From NCBI RefSeq assembly GCF_026625805.1, contig NZ_CP113064.1:2272657-2336656 (forward strand): DNA of 64,000 bases. The letters are read 5' to 3'. The notes under the pieces were generated by a model. It did not search any database and was not told the DNA's origin. It saw only the letters and a list, made by a program, of their open reading frames with translations. A program made the translations under genes and the position numbers. The first letter of the stretch is position 1. Each line of letters opens with the position of its first letter. This stretch comes from Brevundimonas sp. SL130 (GTDB lineage: Bacteria; Pseudomonadota; Alphaproteobacteria; Caulobacterales; Caulobacteraceae). Positions 15,973-24,371 of the stretch are shown piece after piece.

Positions 15973-17864
15973 GTCTGAGCGGCCCTGCCCGTCCGCGTCT
16001 GCTTGCGCCACAGGGCCGCATATTCCCCGCCCAGCCGCGCCACCAGCTCATGGTGCGCGCCTCGCTCGACGATCCGACCGGCCTTCAGCACCAGGATCTG
16101 ATCGGCGTCCGCCACCGTCGACAGCCGGTGCGCCACCACCAGGGTGGTGCGGCCGGCGCTGACCCGCCTCAGGGTTTTCTGGATCGCGGCCTCGGTGCGG
16201 CTGTCCAGGGCGCTGGTGGCCTCGTCCAGGATCAGGATACAGGGGTCGGCCAGCAGGGCGCGGGCGATCCCCACTCTCTGGCGTTCTCCCCCTGAAAGCT
16301 TCAGCCCGCGTTCGCCGACCCGCGTCGCCATGCCGTCGGGCAGGCCGCGAATGAAGTCTGACAGCTCGGCCGCCTCGGCCGCCGCCCACACCTGGGCGTC
16401 TTCAGCATCCGGGCGGGCGAAGCCGATATTGGCGTACAGGGTGTCGTTGAACAGGGCCACGTCCTGCGGCACCAGGGCGACCGCCGTCCTCAGCGAGGCC
16501 TGGGTCACCGCCCGCGCGTCATGGCCATCGATCAAGACCCGTCCCTCCTGAGGGTCCAGCAGCCGCAGCGCCAGCTTGACGATGGTCGATTTGCCGGCGC
16601 CCGAAGGTCCGACCAAGGCCGTGGTCGTTCCCGGCGCGGCGACGAAGCTGACGTCTTCCAGACCATTGGCCCGGGCGTCATGGCGGAACCCGACATGCTG
16701 GAACTCGACCGACGCGCCGCGCGCGTCCGCCGGGCGCGGCAAGGGCGTCGCCTGGGCCGCGTCGGCGACCTGCGGCGTCTGGCGCGTCACCTTCAGCATC
16801 TCCTCCATGTCGATGAAGGACTGACGAATCTCGCGATAGGCGAAGCCCAGGATGTTCAGCGGCGCGTACAGCGAGATCATGATCAGCACCGCCGCCGTCA
16901 CATCGCCCGGGCCCATCCGACCCGCCGCCGCCTCGAACCCGGCCATGACCGCCATGACGCCCAGGCCCAGGTTCATGATCAGGGCCTGAACCCCGTTCAA
17001 CAGAGCCAGTGAACTATTGGCCTTCAATGAAGCCTGGGCGTAGTCGCCCAACGCCCGGTCATAGGTCTGGGCCGCTCGACTTTCGGCTCCGAAGGATTTG
17101 ACCGTCTCATAGTTCAACAAGGCGTCGACCGAGACGCCGGCCGCCTCGGAATCCGCGGCGTTCATCACGCGTCTATGCTCCAGCCGCCAGTTGGACAGGG
17201 CGAAGGTCGCGACCGTGTAAACGACCACCACCGCCACCGCGACCGCCGCGAACCGCCAGTCGTATTTGCCGCCCAGCACGGCCGCCGCCAGAATCAGCTC
17301 CAACCCTGTCGGAACCAGGTTGAAGGCCAGGATGCGCAGCAGGAAATCCACGGCCCGCGACCCGCGATCCATCGTCCGCGACAAGGCGCCCGACCGCTTG
17401 GTCTGGTGGAAATCCAAGGACAGGCTGAGCGCATGGGCGAAGGCCTCGGCCGCCGTCGTCCGTTGCGCGGCTGCGCGAACGGGCGCGAACACGACATCCG
17501 ATATCTGCGGCGCGGCCGCCGACAGGAACCGCACGAAAGCCCAACCCACGGCGAAGGCGGCAAAGCCCCAGCCGACGGCGACGGCCGCGCCTTGCCCGGC
17601 CGCCAGACGGTTGACCGCAGCCCCCAGCACCAGGGGCGCCAGCACGCCCAGCCCCTTGCCCGCCAAGGTCAATCCGATGGCGGACACCAGCCGCACGCGA
17701 AGATGCGGAGCCCCCGAACGGCCGACCAGCCGCACCAGATCCGCCAACGCCTTCAGCGTTGGGGGGCCTTCCGTCTTTTCCTGCATGCTCCCCGCCTGTT
17801 GCGCCTTGACCATAGGATCGCGCCGGCCGCCGGAGCGCTCTCCGCGCATCGCCATGATCCGCAT
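15969..17864 (-). CDS. Atm1/HMT1-type ABC exporter (fused permease-ATPase)
   Basis: A half-transporter of up to 631 aa, expected to work as a homodimer in the inner membrane. The transmembrane domain contains NYETVKSFGAES and TMDRGSRAVDFLL, both typical of the Atm1 family, which in bacteria exports glutathione-linked metal or sulfur species. The ATPase part has Walker A GPSGAGKST, signature LSGGERQR and Walker B ILILDEATSALD. The start is uncertain: ATGs at 17864, 17813 and 17786 are in frame and none has a well-spaced ribosome-binding site. Confidence 0.9.
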   Translation of the reverse strand: MRIMAMRGERSGGRRDPMVKAQQAGSMQEKTEGPPTLKALADLVRLVGRSGAPHLRVRLVSAIGLTLAGKGLGVLAPLVLGAAVNRLAAGQGAAVAVGWGFAAFAVGWAFVRFLSAAAPQISDVVFAPVRAAAQRTTAAEAFAHALSLSLDFHQTKRSGALSRTMDRGSRAVDFLLRILAFNLVPTGLELILAAAVLGGKYDWRFAAVAVAVVVVYTVATFALSNWRLEHRRVMNAADSEAAGVSVDALLNYETVKSFGAESRAAQTYDRALGDYAQASLKANSSLALLNGVQALIMNLGLGVMAVMAGFEAAAGRMGPGDVTAAVLIMISLYAPLNILGFAYREIRQSFIDMEEMLKVTRQTPQVADAAQATPLPRPADARGASVEFQHVGFRHDARANGLEDVSFVAAPGTTTALVGPSGAGKSTIVKLALRLLDPQEGRVLIDGHDARAVTQASLRTAVALVPQDVALFNDTLYANIGFARPDAEDAQVWAAAEAAELSDFIRGLPDGMATRVGERGLKLSGGERQRVGIARALLADPCILILDEATSALDSRTEAAIQKTLRRVSAGRTTLVVAHRLSTVADADQILVLKAGRIVERGAHHELVARLGGEYAALWRKQTRTGRAAQT

Positions 17865-17910
17865 ATGGACAGTCTATGCGACCGAGGAAAGGCCGCCGGC
17901 GCGCATGGTC

Positions 17911-18927
17911 TCAGTTGAGGCCCGCGATCGCCTCGATCAGTTCATCCACGGCGTCTGCCTGGGTCGCCCATGAGCAGACGAAACGCACCGACCCGTCGTC
18001 GAACCGGTAGCAGGCCCAACCCAGGGCGTTCAGCCTCTGATGCGCCTCGGCCGGTATTCGCACGAACACGGTGTTGGCCTCGACCGGATGGGCCAGCACA
18101 TAGGGCGAGCGCGCCGCCACGCCCGCCGCCAGACGCTGAGCCATCAGATTGGCGTGGGCGCCGCCCGACTCCCAGTCGCCGCTTTCCAGAAGGCCCAACA
18201 TCGGCCCGGCCAGCAGCCGCGCCTTGGACGCCACCTGCCCGGCCTGTTTCAGCCGATTGTCCAGCCGCCGCGCCAGGCTCTTGTCGAACAGGACCAGGGC
18301 TTCGACACAGTTCGCGCCCGCCTTGGCCCCGCCGAACACCAGAATATCCACCCCAAGGCGCGGAATATCCTTCAGGTCGAAGCCCGCCGCCGCGGCATTG
18401 GCCAGCCGCGCCCCGTCCATATGGACGCCGTATCCCGCCGCCTTCACCGGCTCGATCAGATGGCGCAGTTCTTCCTCGGTATAGACCGCGCCGTATTCGG
18501 TGGCCTGAGTCAGGGACAGGGCCGCCGGAGGCTGTCGATGACCAACCTCGGGCTCGGCCATTTGCGCCTTCAACGCCAAGGGGTCGATCCGCCCGGACAG
18601 GCCCGGCAGGCCGATCAAGCCCATGCCCTGGCCGAAGAACCCCGGCGCCCCCGTCTCGTCGGTGCAGACGTGGGCGGTATGGTGCGCCAGCACCGCCTCG
18701 AACGGAAACGCCAGCATCGACAGGGCGATGGCGTTCGCCGCCGTACCGCTGAAGACGAACCGAATGTCTGCGTCGGCGTCCAGCCTCTGGCGGATCTGAT
18801 CTGCGGCCTGGGCCGTAACCTCGTCGGCCCCATAGGAGGGGGCGAAGCCGGCGTTCGCCCGCACCAGACCTTCGACGGCGCTCGGCGCCATGCCGGCGGT
18901 GTTGTCGGAACCAAAATCGTAACGCAT
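17911..18927 (-). CDS. Low-specificity L-threonine aldolase
   Basis: A 338-aa PLP enzyme that splits threonine or allo-threonine into glycine and acetaldehyde. It begins MRYDFGSDNTAG and shows the SGTAANAIAL block and VHMDGARLANAAAA. The PLP lysine lies in FGGAKAGANCVEA, where many relatives have GGTKNG. The ATG at 18927 overlaps the upstream mscS stop (TGATG), so the two are translationally coupled. Confidence 0.92.
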   Translation of the reverse strand: MRYDFGSDNTAGMAPSAVEGLVRANAGFAPSYGADEVTAQAADQIRQRLDADADIRFVFSGTAANAIALSMLAFPFEAVLAHHTAHVCTDETGAPGFFGQGMGLIGLPGLSGRIDPLALKAQMAEPEVGHRQPPAALSLTQATEYGAVYTEEELRHLIEPVKAAGYGVHMDGARLANAAAAGFDLKDIPRLGVDILVFGGAKAGANCVEALVLFDKSLARRLDNRLKQAGQVASKARLLAGPMLGLLESGDWESGGAHANLMAQRLAAGVAARSPYVLAHPVEANTVFVRIPAEAHQRLNALGWACYRFDDGSVRFVCSWATQADAVDELIEAIAGLN

Positions 18928-19874
18928 CAGCTCTTCTTCACCGTCAAATCGCGCGCGCCATCCTCGACTGTCCGCAGGCGGACCACCGGCATGACATCCT
19001 CGTCGCCATAGGGCACGGCGACCTGATGGGGGAAGGGAATCTCGATCCCGGCGGCGTCCAAGGCCTCCTTGCCGCCCTGCATCAGATCGGCCTGGGTCTG
19101 CCACCAGTCCTCGACCTTGACCCAGGCGTGCAAGGTCACCTGAACCGAGCTGTCCAGCAGAGCCGTGACGCCCGTCCATGGATGCGGATCGTCCAGCACC
19201 TTCTCATGCGCGGCCGCCATGTCGGCCAGAACGCAGCGCGCCTTGTTCAGGTCGTCGCCGTATCCGACGCCGAAATTGATCTCGATCCGCCGCGTCTGCT
19301 GGCCCGTCAGATTGGTCAGGGGGTCGCTCAGAACCTTGGAGTTCGGAATGACGATCTTGTGGTTGTTGGCGTTCGACAGCTGGGTCGTGAACAGATCCAG
19401 ACGCTGCACCGTGCCGGCCATGCCGCCCACATCCACCACGTCACCCACCCGATAGGGCCTCAAGATCAGCAGCATGATCCCCGAGGCCACGTTTGAAAGC
19501 GTCCCCTGCAAGGCCAGGCCGACGGCCAGGGATGCGGCGCCCAGCACGGCGATGATCGAGGTCGTCTGCACGCCCAGCCGCTGCAAGACGGCGATCATGC
19601 CGATGATGATCACGATCACCCGCACCACCTGGACGGCGAAACTCAAAACCGTCGGATCGTGGCGGAAACCCCGCAACCGCGACAGAGCCTTGCGCGACGC
19701 CCGCGACGCCCATTTCGCTGCGAACAGCGTCGCGGCGAAGATCAGAACCGCGATGGTCAGATTGATGGCGAAGTCGCCCGCCATGTCGGTGATCTTGGCG
19801 ATCATGGCGGAATCGACGGCGACGGCCTGACGCCCGGCGGCGACGGCTTCTGCAATAGGAGAGGCGCTCAACAT
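18927..19874 (-). CDS. Small-conductance mechanosensitive channel (MscS family)
   Basis: A 315-aa inner-membrane channel that opens on membrane tension to release solutes in osmotic downshock. Three helices (around 35-55, 75-95 and 105-130) precede the pore helix VLGAASLAVGLALQGTLSNV and the beta domain beginning RPYRVGDVVDVGGMAGTV. Length and architecture match MscS of the E. coli type. The stop overlaps the aldolase start. Confidence 0.93.
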   Translation of the reverse strand: MLSASPIAEAVAAGRQAVAVDSAMIAKITDMAGDFAINLTIAVLIFAATLFAAKWASRASRKALSRLRGFRHDPTVLSFAVQVVRVIVIIIGMIAVLQRLGVQTTSIIAVLGAASLAVGLALQGTLSNVASGIMLLILRPYRVGDVVDVGGMAGTVQRLDLFTTQLSNANNHKIVIPNSKVLSDPLTNLTGQQTRRIEINFGVGYGDDLNKARCVLADMAAAHEKVLDDPHPWTGVTALLDSSVQVTLHAWVKVEDWWQTQADLMQGGKEALDAAGIEIPFPHQVAVPYGDEDVMPVVRLRTVEDGARDLTVKKS

Positions 19875-19932
19875 GGGGCGGGTCTAACGCCTGAAGCGCC
19901 GATTGGAACCCCTGCGGGCGTCAATACTCGGC

Positions 19933-20832
19933 TTATTGCGCCCACTCAGGCTTGCGCTTGTCCAGGAACGCCCTCACGCCCTCCTGGCCTTCGGGCGAGA
20001 CGCGGGCGCGCGCAATGCGCTTGGCCGTATCGTCCAGCAAGCCGCCGTCGATCTTGTGGCCGGCGATGTCGTTGACCAGTCGTTTGGCCTCGCCCATGGC
20101 GCCGGGCGCGTTTCCGGTCAGGCTGTCCGTCAGCATGGCGATGAACTCGTCCACTGAGCCCTCTGGCAGGACCAGATCGATCAGACCGGCATGGGCGGCG
20201 TAGTCAGCATCGAAGCTGTTGCCGGTCAGGAACAACTGGCGCGCGCGCCGCGCGCCGACAGCCTCGATGACATAAGGGGCGATGGTCGCCGGGATCAGGC
20301 CCAGCTTGACCTCCGAGAAGGCAAAGCGCGCTCCCTCGACCGCCACCGCCATGTCGCAGGCGGCGACGATGCCGGCCCCGCCACCCATGGCCGCGCCCTC
20401 GACCAGGGCGACCGTCAGGGCCGGGACGTCGTGCAAGGCTTTGAGCATCCGGGCCAGACCCAGGGCGTCGTCGCGATTGTCGGCCTCGGACCAGTCGGCG
20501 GCGTCGCGCATCCAGTTCAGATCGGCCCCGGCGCTGAACGTGCCGCCGGCGCCGCGGATGAAGACCGCGCGCACATGGTCAGCGCCGTGCAGGGTCTCGA
20601 ACGCCTCGTGCAGGGCGGCGATCGTGGCGGCGTCGAAGGCGTTCTTCTTCGCCGGACGATTAATGGTGATGAAGACCACGCCGTCCGTGGTGGCGTCGAT
20701 CTGAACCAGGTCGTCGTTGGCGTCCGGCGCGGGATCGGCCAACAGCGGATGCGAGATACTGTTGATCTCCGCCGCTTCGGCGTCGATGACGTCCAGGGCG
20801 TTGAGGTCGGCGTCGGTGGGTTGATCGGCCAT
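19933..20832 (-). CDS. Enoyl-CoA hydratase/isomerase family protein, likely methylglutaconyl-CoA hydratase
   Basis: A 299-aa crotonase-fold enzyme. Core motifs are INRPAKKNAFD, the oxyanion loop GAGGTFSAGADLNWM and EGAAMGGGAGIVAACDMAVA. An unusual acidic extension of about 40 aa precedes the fold. It sits 50 bp downstream of a methylcrotonoyl-CoA carboxylase beta gene on the same strand, which suggests the LiuC step of leucine breakdown. The ATG at 20832 has GGAG six bases upstream; an in-frame TTG at 20844 is less likely. Confidence 0.85.
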   Translation of the reverse strand: MADQPTDADLNALDVIDAEAAEINSISHPLLADPAPDANDDLVQIDATTDGVVFITINRPAKKNAFDAATIAALHEAFETLHGADHVRAVFIRGAGGTFSAGADLNWMRDAADWSEADNRDDALGLARMLKALHDVPALTVALVEGAAMGGGAGIVAACDMAVAVEGARFAFSEVKLGLIPATIAPYVIEAVGARRARQLFLTGNSFDADYAAHAGLIDLVLPEGSVDEFIAMLTDSLTGNAPGAMGEAKRLVNDIAGHKIDGGLLDDTAKRIARARVSPEGQEGVRAFLDKRKPEWAQ

Positions 20833-20882
20833 GGTCGTCTCCAAATTTAGGGTCCGCTCCCAACGAAGGGCGGAAGAATAGG

Positions 20883-22475
20883 TTACATCCGGAAGAGGCC
20901 GAACGTGGTCTCCGGGATCGGCGCGTTCAGGCTCGCCGATATAGCCAGACCGAGCACATCCCGTGTTTGCGCAGGATCAATGACGCCGTCGTCCCAAAGC
21001 CGCGCCGTCGCGTAATAGGGATTGCCTTCGTCCTCATACTTCTGACGGATCGGCGCCTTGAAGGCCTCGGCGTCTTCCGCGCTCCAGGTCTCCGCGTCGC
21101 GGTGGACCGTGGCCAGGACCGAAGCCGCCTGTTCCCCGCCCATCACGCCGATCCGGCTGTTGGGCCAGGTGAAGAGGAAACGCGGGCTATAGGCCCGACC
21201 GCACATGCCATAGTTCCCAGCGCCGAAGCTGCCGCCGATCAAGACGGTGAACTTGGGCACCTCAGCCGAAGCGACGGCGGTGACCAGTTTGGCGCCGTCC
21301 TTGGCGATGCCGCCGGCCTCGTACTTGCCGCCGACCATGAAGCCCGAGATGTTTTGCAGGAACAGCAGCGGGATCTTGCGCTTGCAGGCCAGCTCAATGA
21401 AGTGGGCGCCCTTCTGGGCGCTTTCGGAGAAGATGACGCCGTTGTTGGCCAGGACCGCGACCGGATAGCCCCAGAGGCGGGCGAAGCCGCAGACCAGGGT
21501 CGAGCCGTACAGAGCCTTGAACTCGTCGAACTCGGAGCCGTCCACCAGCCGGGCGATGACCTCGCGCACATCATAGGGGGCGCGGACGTCGTCAGGGATC
21601 AGGCCGTACAATTCTTCGGCCGCGAAGGCCGGCGCGCGCGGTTCGCGCACGTCCATGTCCACGGACTTGGTCGTGTTCAGATTGGCGACGATGGACCGCA
21701 CAATCTCCAGCGCATGCTCGTCGTTCTCAGCCACATGATCCACCACGCCCGAGCGACGTCCGTGGGTCTCCGCCCCGCCCAGTTCCTCGGCCGAGATGAC
21801 CTCGCCGGTGGCGGCCTTCACCAGAGGCGGGCCGGCCAGGAAGATGGCGCCCTGGTTGCGCACGATGATCGTCTCGTCCGACATGGCCGGCACATAGGCG
21901 CCGCCGGCGGTGGACAGACCCATGACGCAGGCGATCTGGGCGATGCCCTTGGCGCTCATCCGGGCCTGGTTGAAGAAGATGCGGCCGAAGTGGTCGCGGT
22001 CGGGGAAGACCTCGGCCTGGTGCGGCAGATTGGCCCCGCCGGAATCGACCAGATAGACGCACGGCAGACGGTTCTGCTCGGCGATCTCCTGGGCGCGCAG
22101 GTGCTTCTTCACCGTCATGGGGAAGTAGGCGCCGCCCTTCACCGTCGGGTCGTTGGCGACGATCATGACCTCGCGGCCCGAGACGCGACCGATGCCCGCG
22201 ATCACCCCTGCGGCAGGCGCCTCTCCGTCATACATGCCATGCGCGGCCAACTGCCCGACCTCGAGGAAGGGCGAGCCGGGATCCAGCAGCCGCTCGACCC
22301 GGTCGCGCGGCAACAGCTTGCCGCGCGAGACATGACGCTCACGCGCCTTGTCGGACCCGCCGCGCGCGGCCTTGGCCACATGATCGCGCAACTCGGCGAC
22401 CAGGGCGCTGTTGTGCGCGTGCAGGGACTTGTATCTGGGGCTCTGCGGATCGACCGCTGACGTCAGCTTCGGCAT
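20883..22475 (-). CDS. Methylcrotonoyl-CoA carboxylase beta (carboxyltransferase) subunit
   Basis: A 530-aa carboxyltransferase that carboxylates 3-methylcrotonyl-CoA in leucine catabolism. Both crotonase-like halves are present ([37 protein letters not shown], and the later [15 protein letters not shown] with [20 protein letters not shown]). The DSGGANLP and NISGFMVG motifs separate it from propionyl- and acetyl-CoA carboxylases. Its biotin-carrying alpha subunit and the dehydrogenase are not in the window. Confidence 0.93.
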   Translation of the reverse strand: MPKLTSAVDPQSPRYKSLHAHNSALVAELRDHVAKAARGGSDKARERHVSRGKLLPRDRVERLLDPGSPFLEVGQLAAHGMYDGEAPAAGVIAGIGRVSGREVMIVANDPTVKGGAYFPMTVKKHLRAQEIAEQNRLPCVYLVDSGGANLPHQAEVFPDRDHFGRIFFNQARMSAKGIAQIACVMGLSTAGGAYVPAMSDETIIVRNQGAIFLAGPPLVKAATGEVISAEELGGAETHGRRSGVVDHVAENDEHALEIVRSIVANLNTTKSVDMDVREPRAPAFAAEELYGLIPDDVRAPYDVREVIARLVDGSEFDEFKALYGSTLVCGFARLWGYPVAVLANNGVIFSESAQKGAHFIELACKRKIPLLFLQNISGFMVGGKYEAGGIAKDGAKLVTAVASAEVPKFTVLIGGSFGAGNYGMCGRAYSPRFLFTWPNSRIGVMGGEQAASVLATVHRDAETWSAEDAEAFKAPIRQKYEDEGNPYYATARLWDDGVIDPAQTRDVLGLAISASLNAPIPETTFGLFRM

Positions 22476-22769
22476 GGGGTTGGTTTAGGGGCGCTGGGTG
22501 AAAAGTGCTAGTGAGCGAGAAGTGAGCCCAGTGCGGCTTTCGCTCACCCCTTGCTCACTAGCACTTTTCACTGAAGCCATTCAGCCAACCATCGCTGTCC
22601 TTGCCTCCCCGCCCCTTTTCCCCTATAGGCCCCGCCTTTCCAGGGCTTCGGTCCTGTCGTGGAACACCAAAGGGTTGGACGTTCGGTCCGGCCGCCGCGA
22701 CAGGAGCCATCGTGGGGATCGACTTAACCCGGTCGTTTCCACGCCGACGCCCACAAGGGAGACTACCGC
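22476..22769. promoter_or_regulatory. Divergent promoter region mccB / rpsF
   Basis: This 294-bp non-coding region separates two divergent operons. It holds a perfect 19-bp inverted repeat at 22498-22571 next to the carboxylase start, then the rpsF leader with ribosome-binding site GGGAG shortly before ATG 22770. Leaders of rpsF operons often bind the S6:S18 complex; a matching structure cannot be confirmed by eye. Confidence 0.6.
22498..22571. repeat. Perfect 19-bp inverted repeat with nested GTGAGC motifs
   Basis: The arms are 22498-22516 (GTGAAAAGTGCTAGTGAGC) and 22553-22571 (its exact reverse complement), around a 36-nt spacer. Within the spacer another GTGAGC and a GCTCACC occur, giving a second, inner pairing. 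No T-tract adjoins. It begins 23 bp upstream of the carboxylase start codon, so it may be an operator or a structured leader, or a small mobile or REP-type palindrome. Confidence 0.85.
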
Positions 22770-23156
22770 ATGGCTCTTTACGAGCACACGGTCATGACGC
22801 GCCAAGATATCTCGGCGCAGCAGGCCGAAGCGCTGAACGACACCATCAAGGACCTGATCGTGCAAGGTGGCGGTTCCGTCGCCAAGATCGAGTACTGGGG
22901 TCTGCGCAATCTGACGTACCGCGTGAAGAAGAACCGCAAGGCTCACTATTCGCTGCTGGCCGTCGACGCCCCTCCGGCCGCCATGGCCGAAGTCGAGCGT
23001 CAGCTGGGCATCAACGAAGACGTGCTGCGTTGGCTGACCGTCCGCGTCGAGGAACTCGACCTGGAACTGTCGCCGCTGCTGGCCCGCCGCGAGCGTGAAC
23101 GCGAGCGTGAGCGCGAGCGCACCCCGCGCGACGACGCCGCCGCCGACGCCGAATAA
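22770..23156 (+). CDS. rpsF: 30S ribosomal protein S6
   Basis: A 128-aa S6 that binds S18 on the 30S platform. It begins [15 protein letters not shown] and contains [17 protein letters not shown]. The C-terminus is an extended Arg/Glu run ([13 protein letters not shown]) before an acidic end, longer than in E. coli before modification and common in alphaproteobacteria. It is first gene of rpsF-rpsR-rplI. Confidence 0.98.
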   Translation: MALYEHTVMTRQDISAQQAEALNDTIKDLIVQGGGSVAKIEYWGLRNLTYRVKKNRKAHYSLLAVDAPPAAMAEVERQLGINEDVLRWLTVRVEELDLELSPLLARRERERERERERTPRDDAAADAE

Positions 23157-23168
23157 GGAACCCGGAAC

Positions 23169-23447
23169 ATGACCGATACTACTGCCCCGACCCCGGGCGC
23201 ACCGGCGGGCTCCGGCGCCGCCGGCCGCCGCCCCTTCTATCGTCGCCGCAAGGTCTGCCCGTTCTCGGGCGCCAATGCACCGAAGATCGACTACAAGGAC
23301 GTGAAGCTGCTGCAGCGTTACGTCTCCGAACGCGGCAAGATCGTGCCTTCGCGCATCACCGCCGTCTCCCAGAAGAAGCAACGCGAACTGGCCAAGGCCA
23401 TCAAGCGCGCCCGCTATCTGGCCCTCCTGCCGTATGTGGTGAAGTAA
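23169..23447 (+). CDS. rpsR: 30S ribosomal protein S18
   Basis: A 92-aa S18. After a Pro/Ala/Gly-rich head come [10 protein letters not shown] and the core [19 protein letters not shown], ending in [11 protein letters not shown]. Ribosome-binding site AAGGAA lies upstream. It is 12 bp behind rpsF and 1 bp before the rplI start. Confidence 0.98.
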   Translation: MTDTTAPTPGAPAGSGAAGRRPFYRRRKVCPFSGANAPKIDYKDVKLLQRYVSERGKIVPSRITAVSQKKQRELAKAIKRARYLALLPYVVK

Positions 23448-23448
23448 G

Positions 23449-24033
23449 ATGAAGGTCGTTCTGCTGGAACGCGTCGAGAATCTCGGCGCCATCGGCGACG
23501 TCGTGTCCGTCAAGGACGGCTTCGCCCGTAACTTCCTTCTGCCGCGCGACAAGGCCCGTCGGGCCACCGCCGCCAACCTGAAGGCGTTCGAACTCGACCG
23601 CGTCGCCATCGAGCAACGCAACGAGAAGAACAAGGCCGATGCACAGAAGGTCGCCGACAAGATCGACGGCCAGACCTACATCATGATCCGTCAGGCCGGT
23701 GAAACCGGTCACCTGTACGGTTCGGTCGCGGGCCGCGACGTCGCCGAGGCCATCCAGGCCGAAGGCGGCAAGGTCGAGCGTTCGCAAATCGTCCTGAACA
23801 CGGCGATCAAGAACCTGGGCGTCCACGAAGTGCCGGTCCGCCTGCACGCCGAGGTCCGCGCATCGGTCAAGATCAACATCGCCCGTTCGATGGATGAAGC
23901 CGAGCGTCAAGCCAAGGGCGAGGACGTGATCCGCAGCCAGTTCGACGATGAGCGCCAGGCCGCCGAGCAATCGGCCCAGGAACTGATCGAAGGCGGCGCC
24001 GGTCAACAAGAAGGCTTCAGCGACGAAGCCTGA
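23449..24033 (+). CDS. rplI: 50S ribosomal protein L9
   Basis: A 194-aa L9 starting MKVVLLERVENLGAIGDVVSVKDG, with KDGFARNFLLPRDKARRAT and a C-terminal domain (GSVAGRDVAEAIQAEGG). About 40 aa of acidic, Glu/Gln-rich sequence extend beyond the 150-residue core, as in other alphaproteobacteria. It is the last gene of the operon, followed by a terminator at 24076. Confidence 0.98.
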   Translation: MKVVLLERVENLGAIGDVVSVKDGFARNFLLPRDKARRATAANLKAFELDRVAIEQRNEKNKADAQKVADKIDGQTYIMIRQAGETGHLYGSVAGRDVAEAIQAEGGKVERSQIVLNTAIKNLGVHEVPVRLHAEVRASVKINIARSMDEAERQAKGEDVIRSQFDDERQAAEQSAQELIEGGAGQQEGFSDEA

Positions 24034-24075
24034 TCCAGACCCGGCCCTTAAGGGTCGGATCGCCGGAAACATCAG

Positions 24076-24106
24076 GGGCGCGTTCCGCAAGGGACGCGCC
24101 CTTTTT
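24076..24106 (+). terminator. Rho-independent terminator after rplI
   Basis: The stem GGGCGCGT / ACGCGCCC with a 10-nt loop is followed directly by TTTTT. It sits 43 bp after the rplI stop and ends the ribosomal protein operon. Confidence 0.92.
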
Positions 24107-24371
24107 GCTGCGCGGTCCCTCGGAAGGATTGAAGGCGCGCCGCCACGCAATTCACGACAAGTTTGCAACAGATGTCACGGCTTGGTGCGGCCACGAAGAC
24201 CTCATGCAAACTCCTTTCTTGACCAACACAAAAAGCGGTGAACATTCTCAATTCAGGCCGAGATTTGTGCATCGCGCGACAATTTTATTGCACCCTTCAA
24301 CTCGGCCAGGGCGCCGAAATCGTGGCCGGTCGTCGCCCCTCCCAATAGGCCGCTGTCATTTGGGGATAGTC
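24107..24371 (+). promoter_or_regulatory. Leader/promoter region of TonB receptor 1
   Basis: This stretch has lower GC than the flanking genes and no supported gene. A weak promoter-like pair (TTGACC at 24219 and CATTCT at 24243, 18 bp apart) is visible. No riboswitch fold (cobalamin, for instance) was recognised. Readings of this stretch as an N-terminal extension of the receptor are rejected because the signal peptide starts at 24372. Confidence 0.35.

Noticed and set aside
24107-24371. Cobalamin riboswitch in the TonB receptor 1 leader
   Set aside because: No recognisable B12-box or matching stems were seen.
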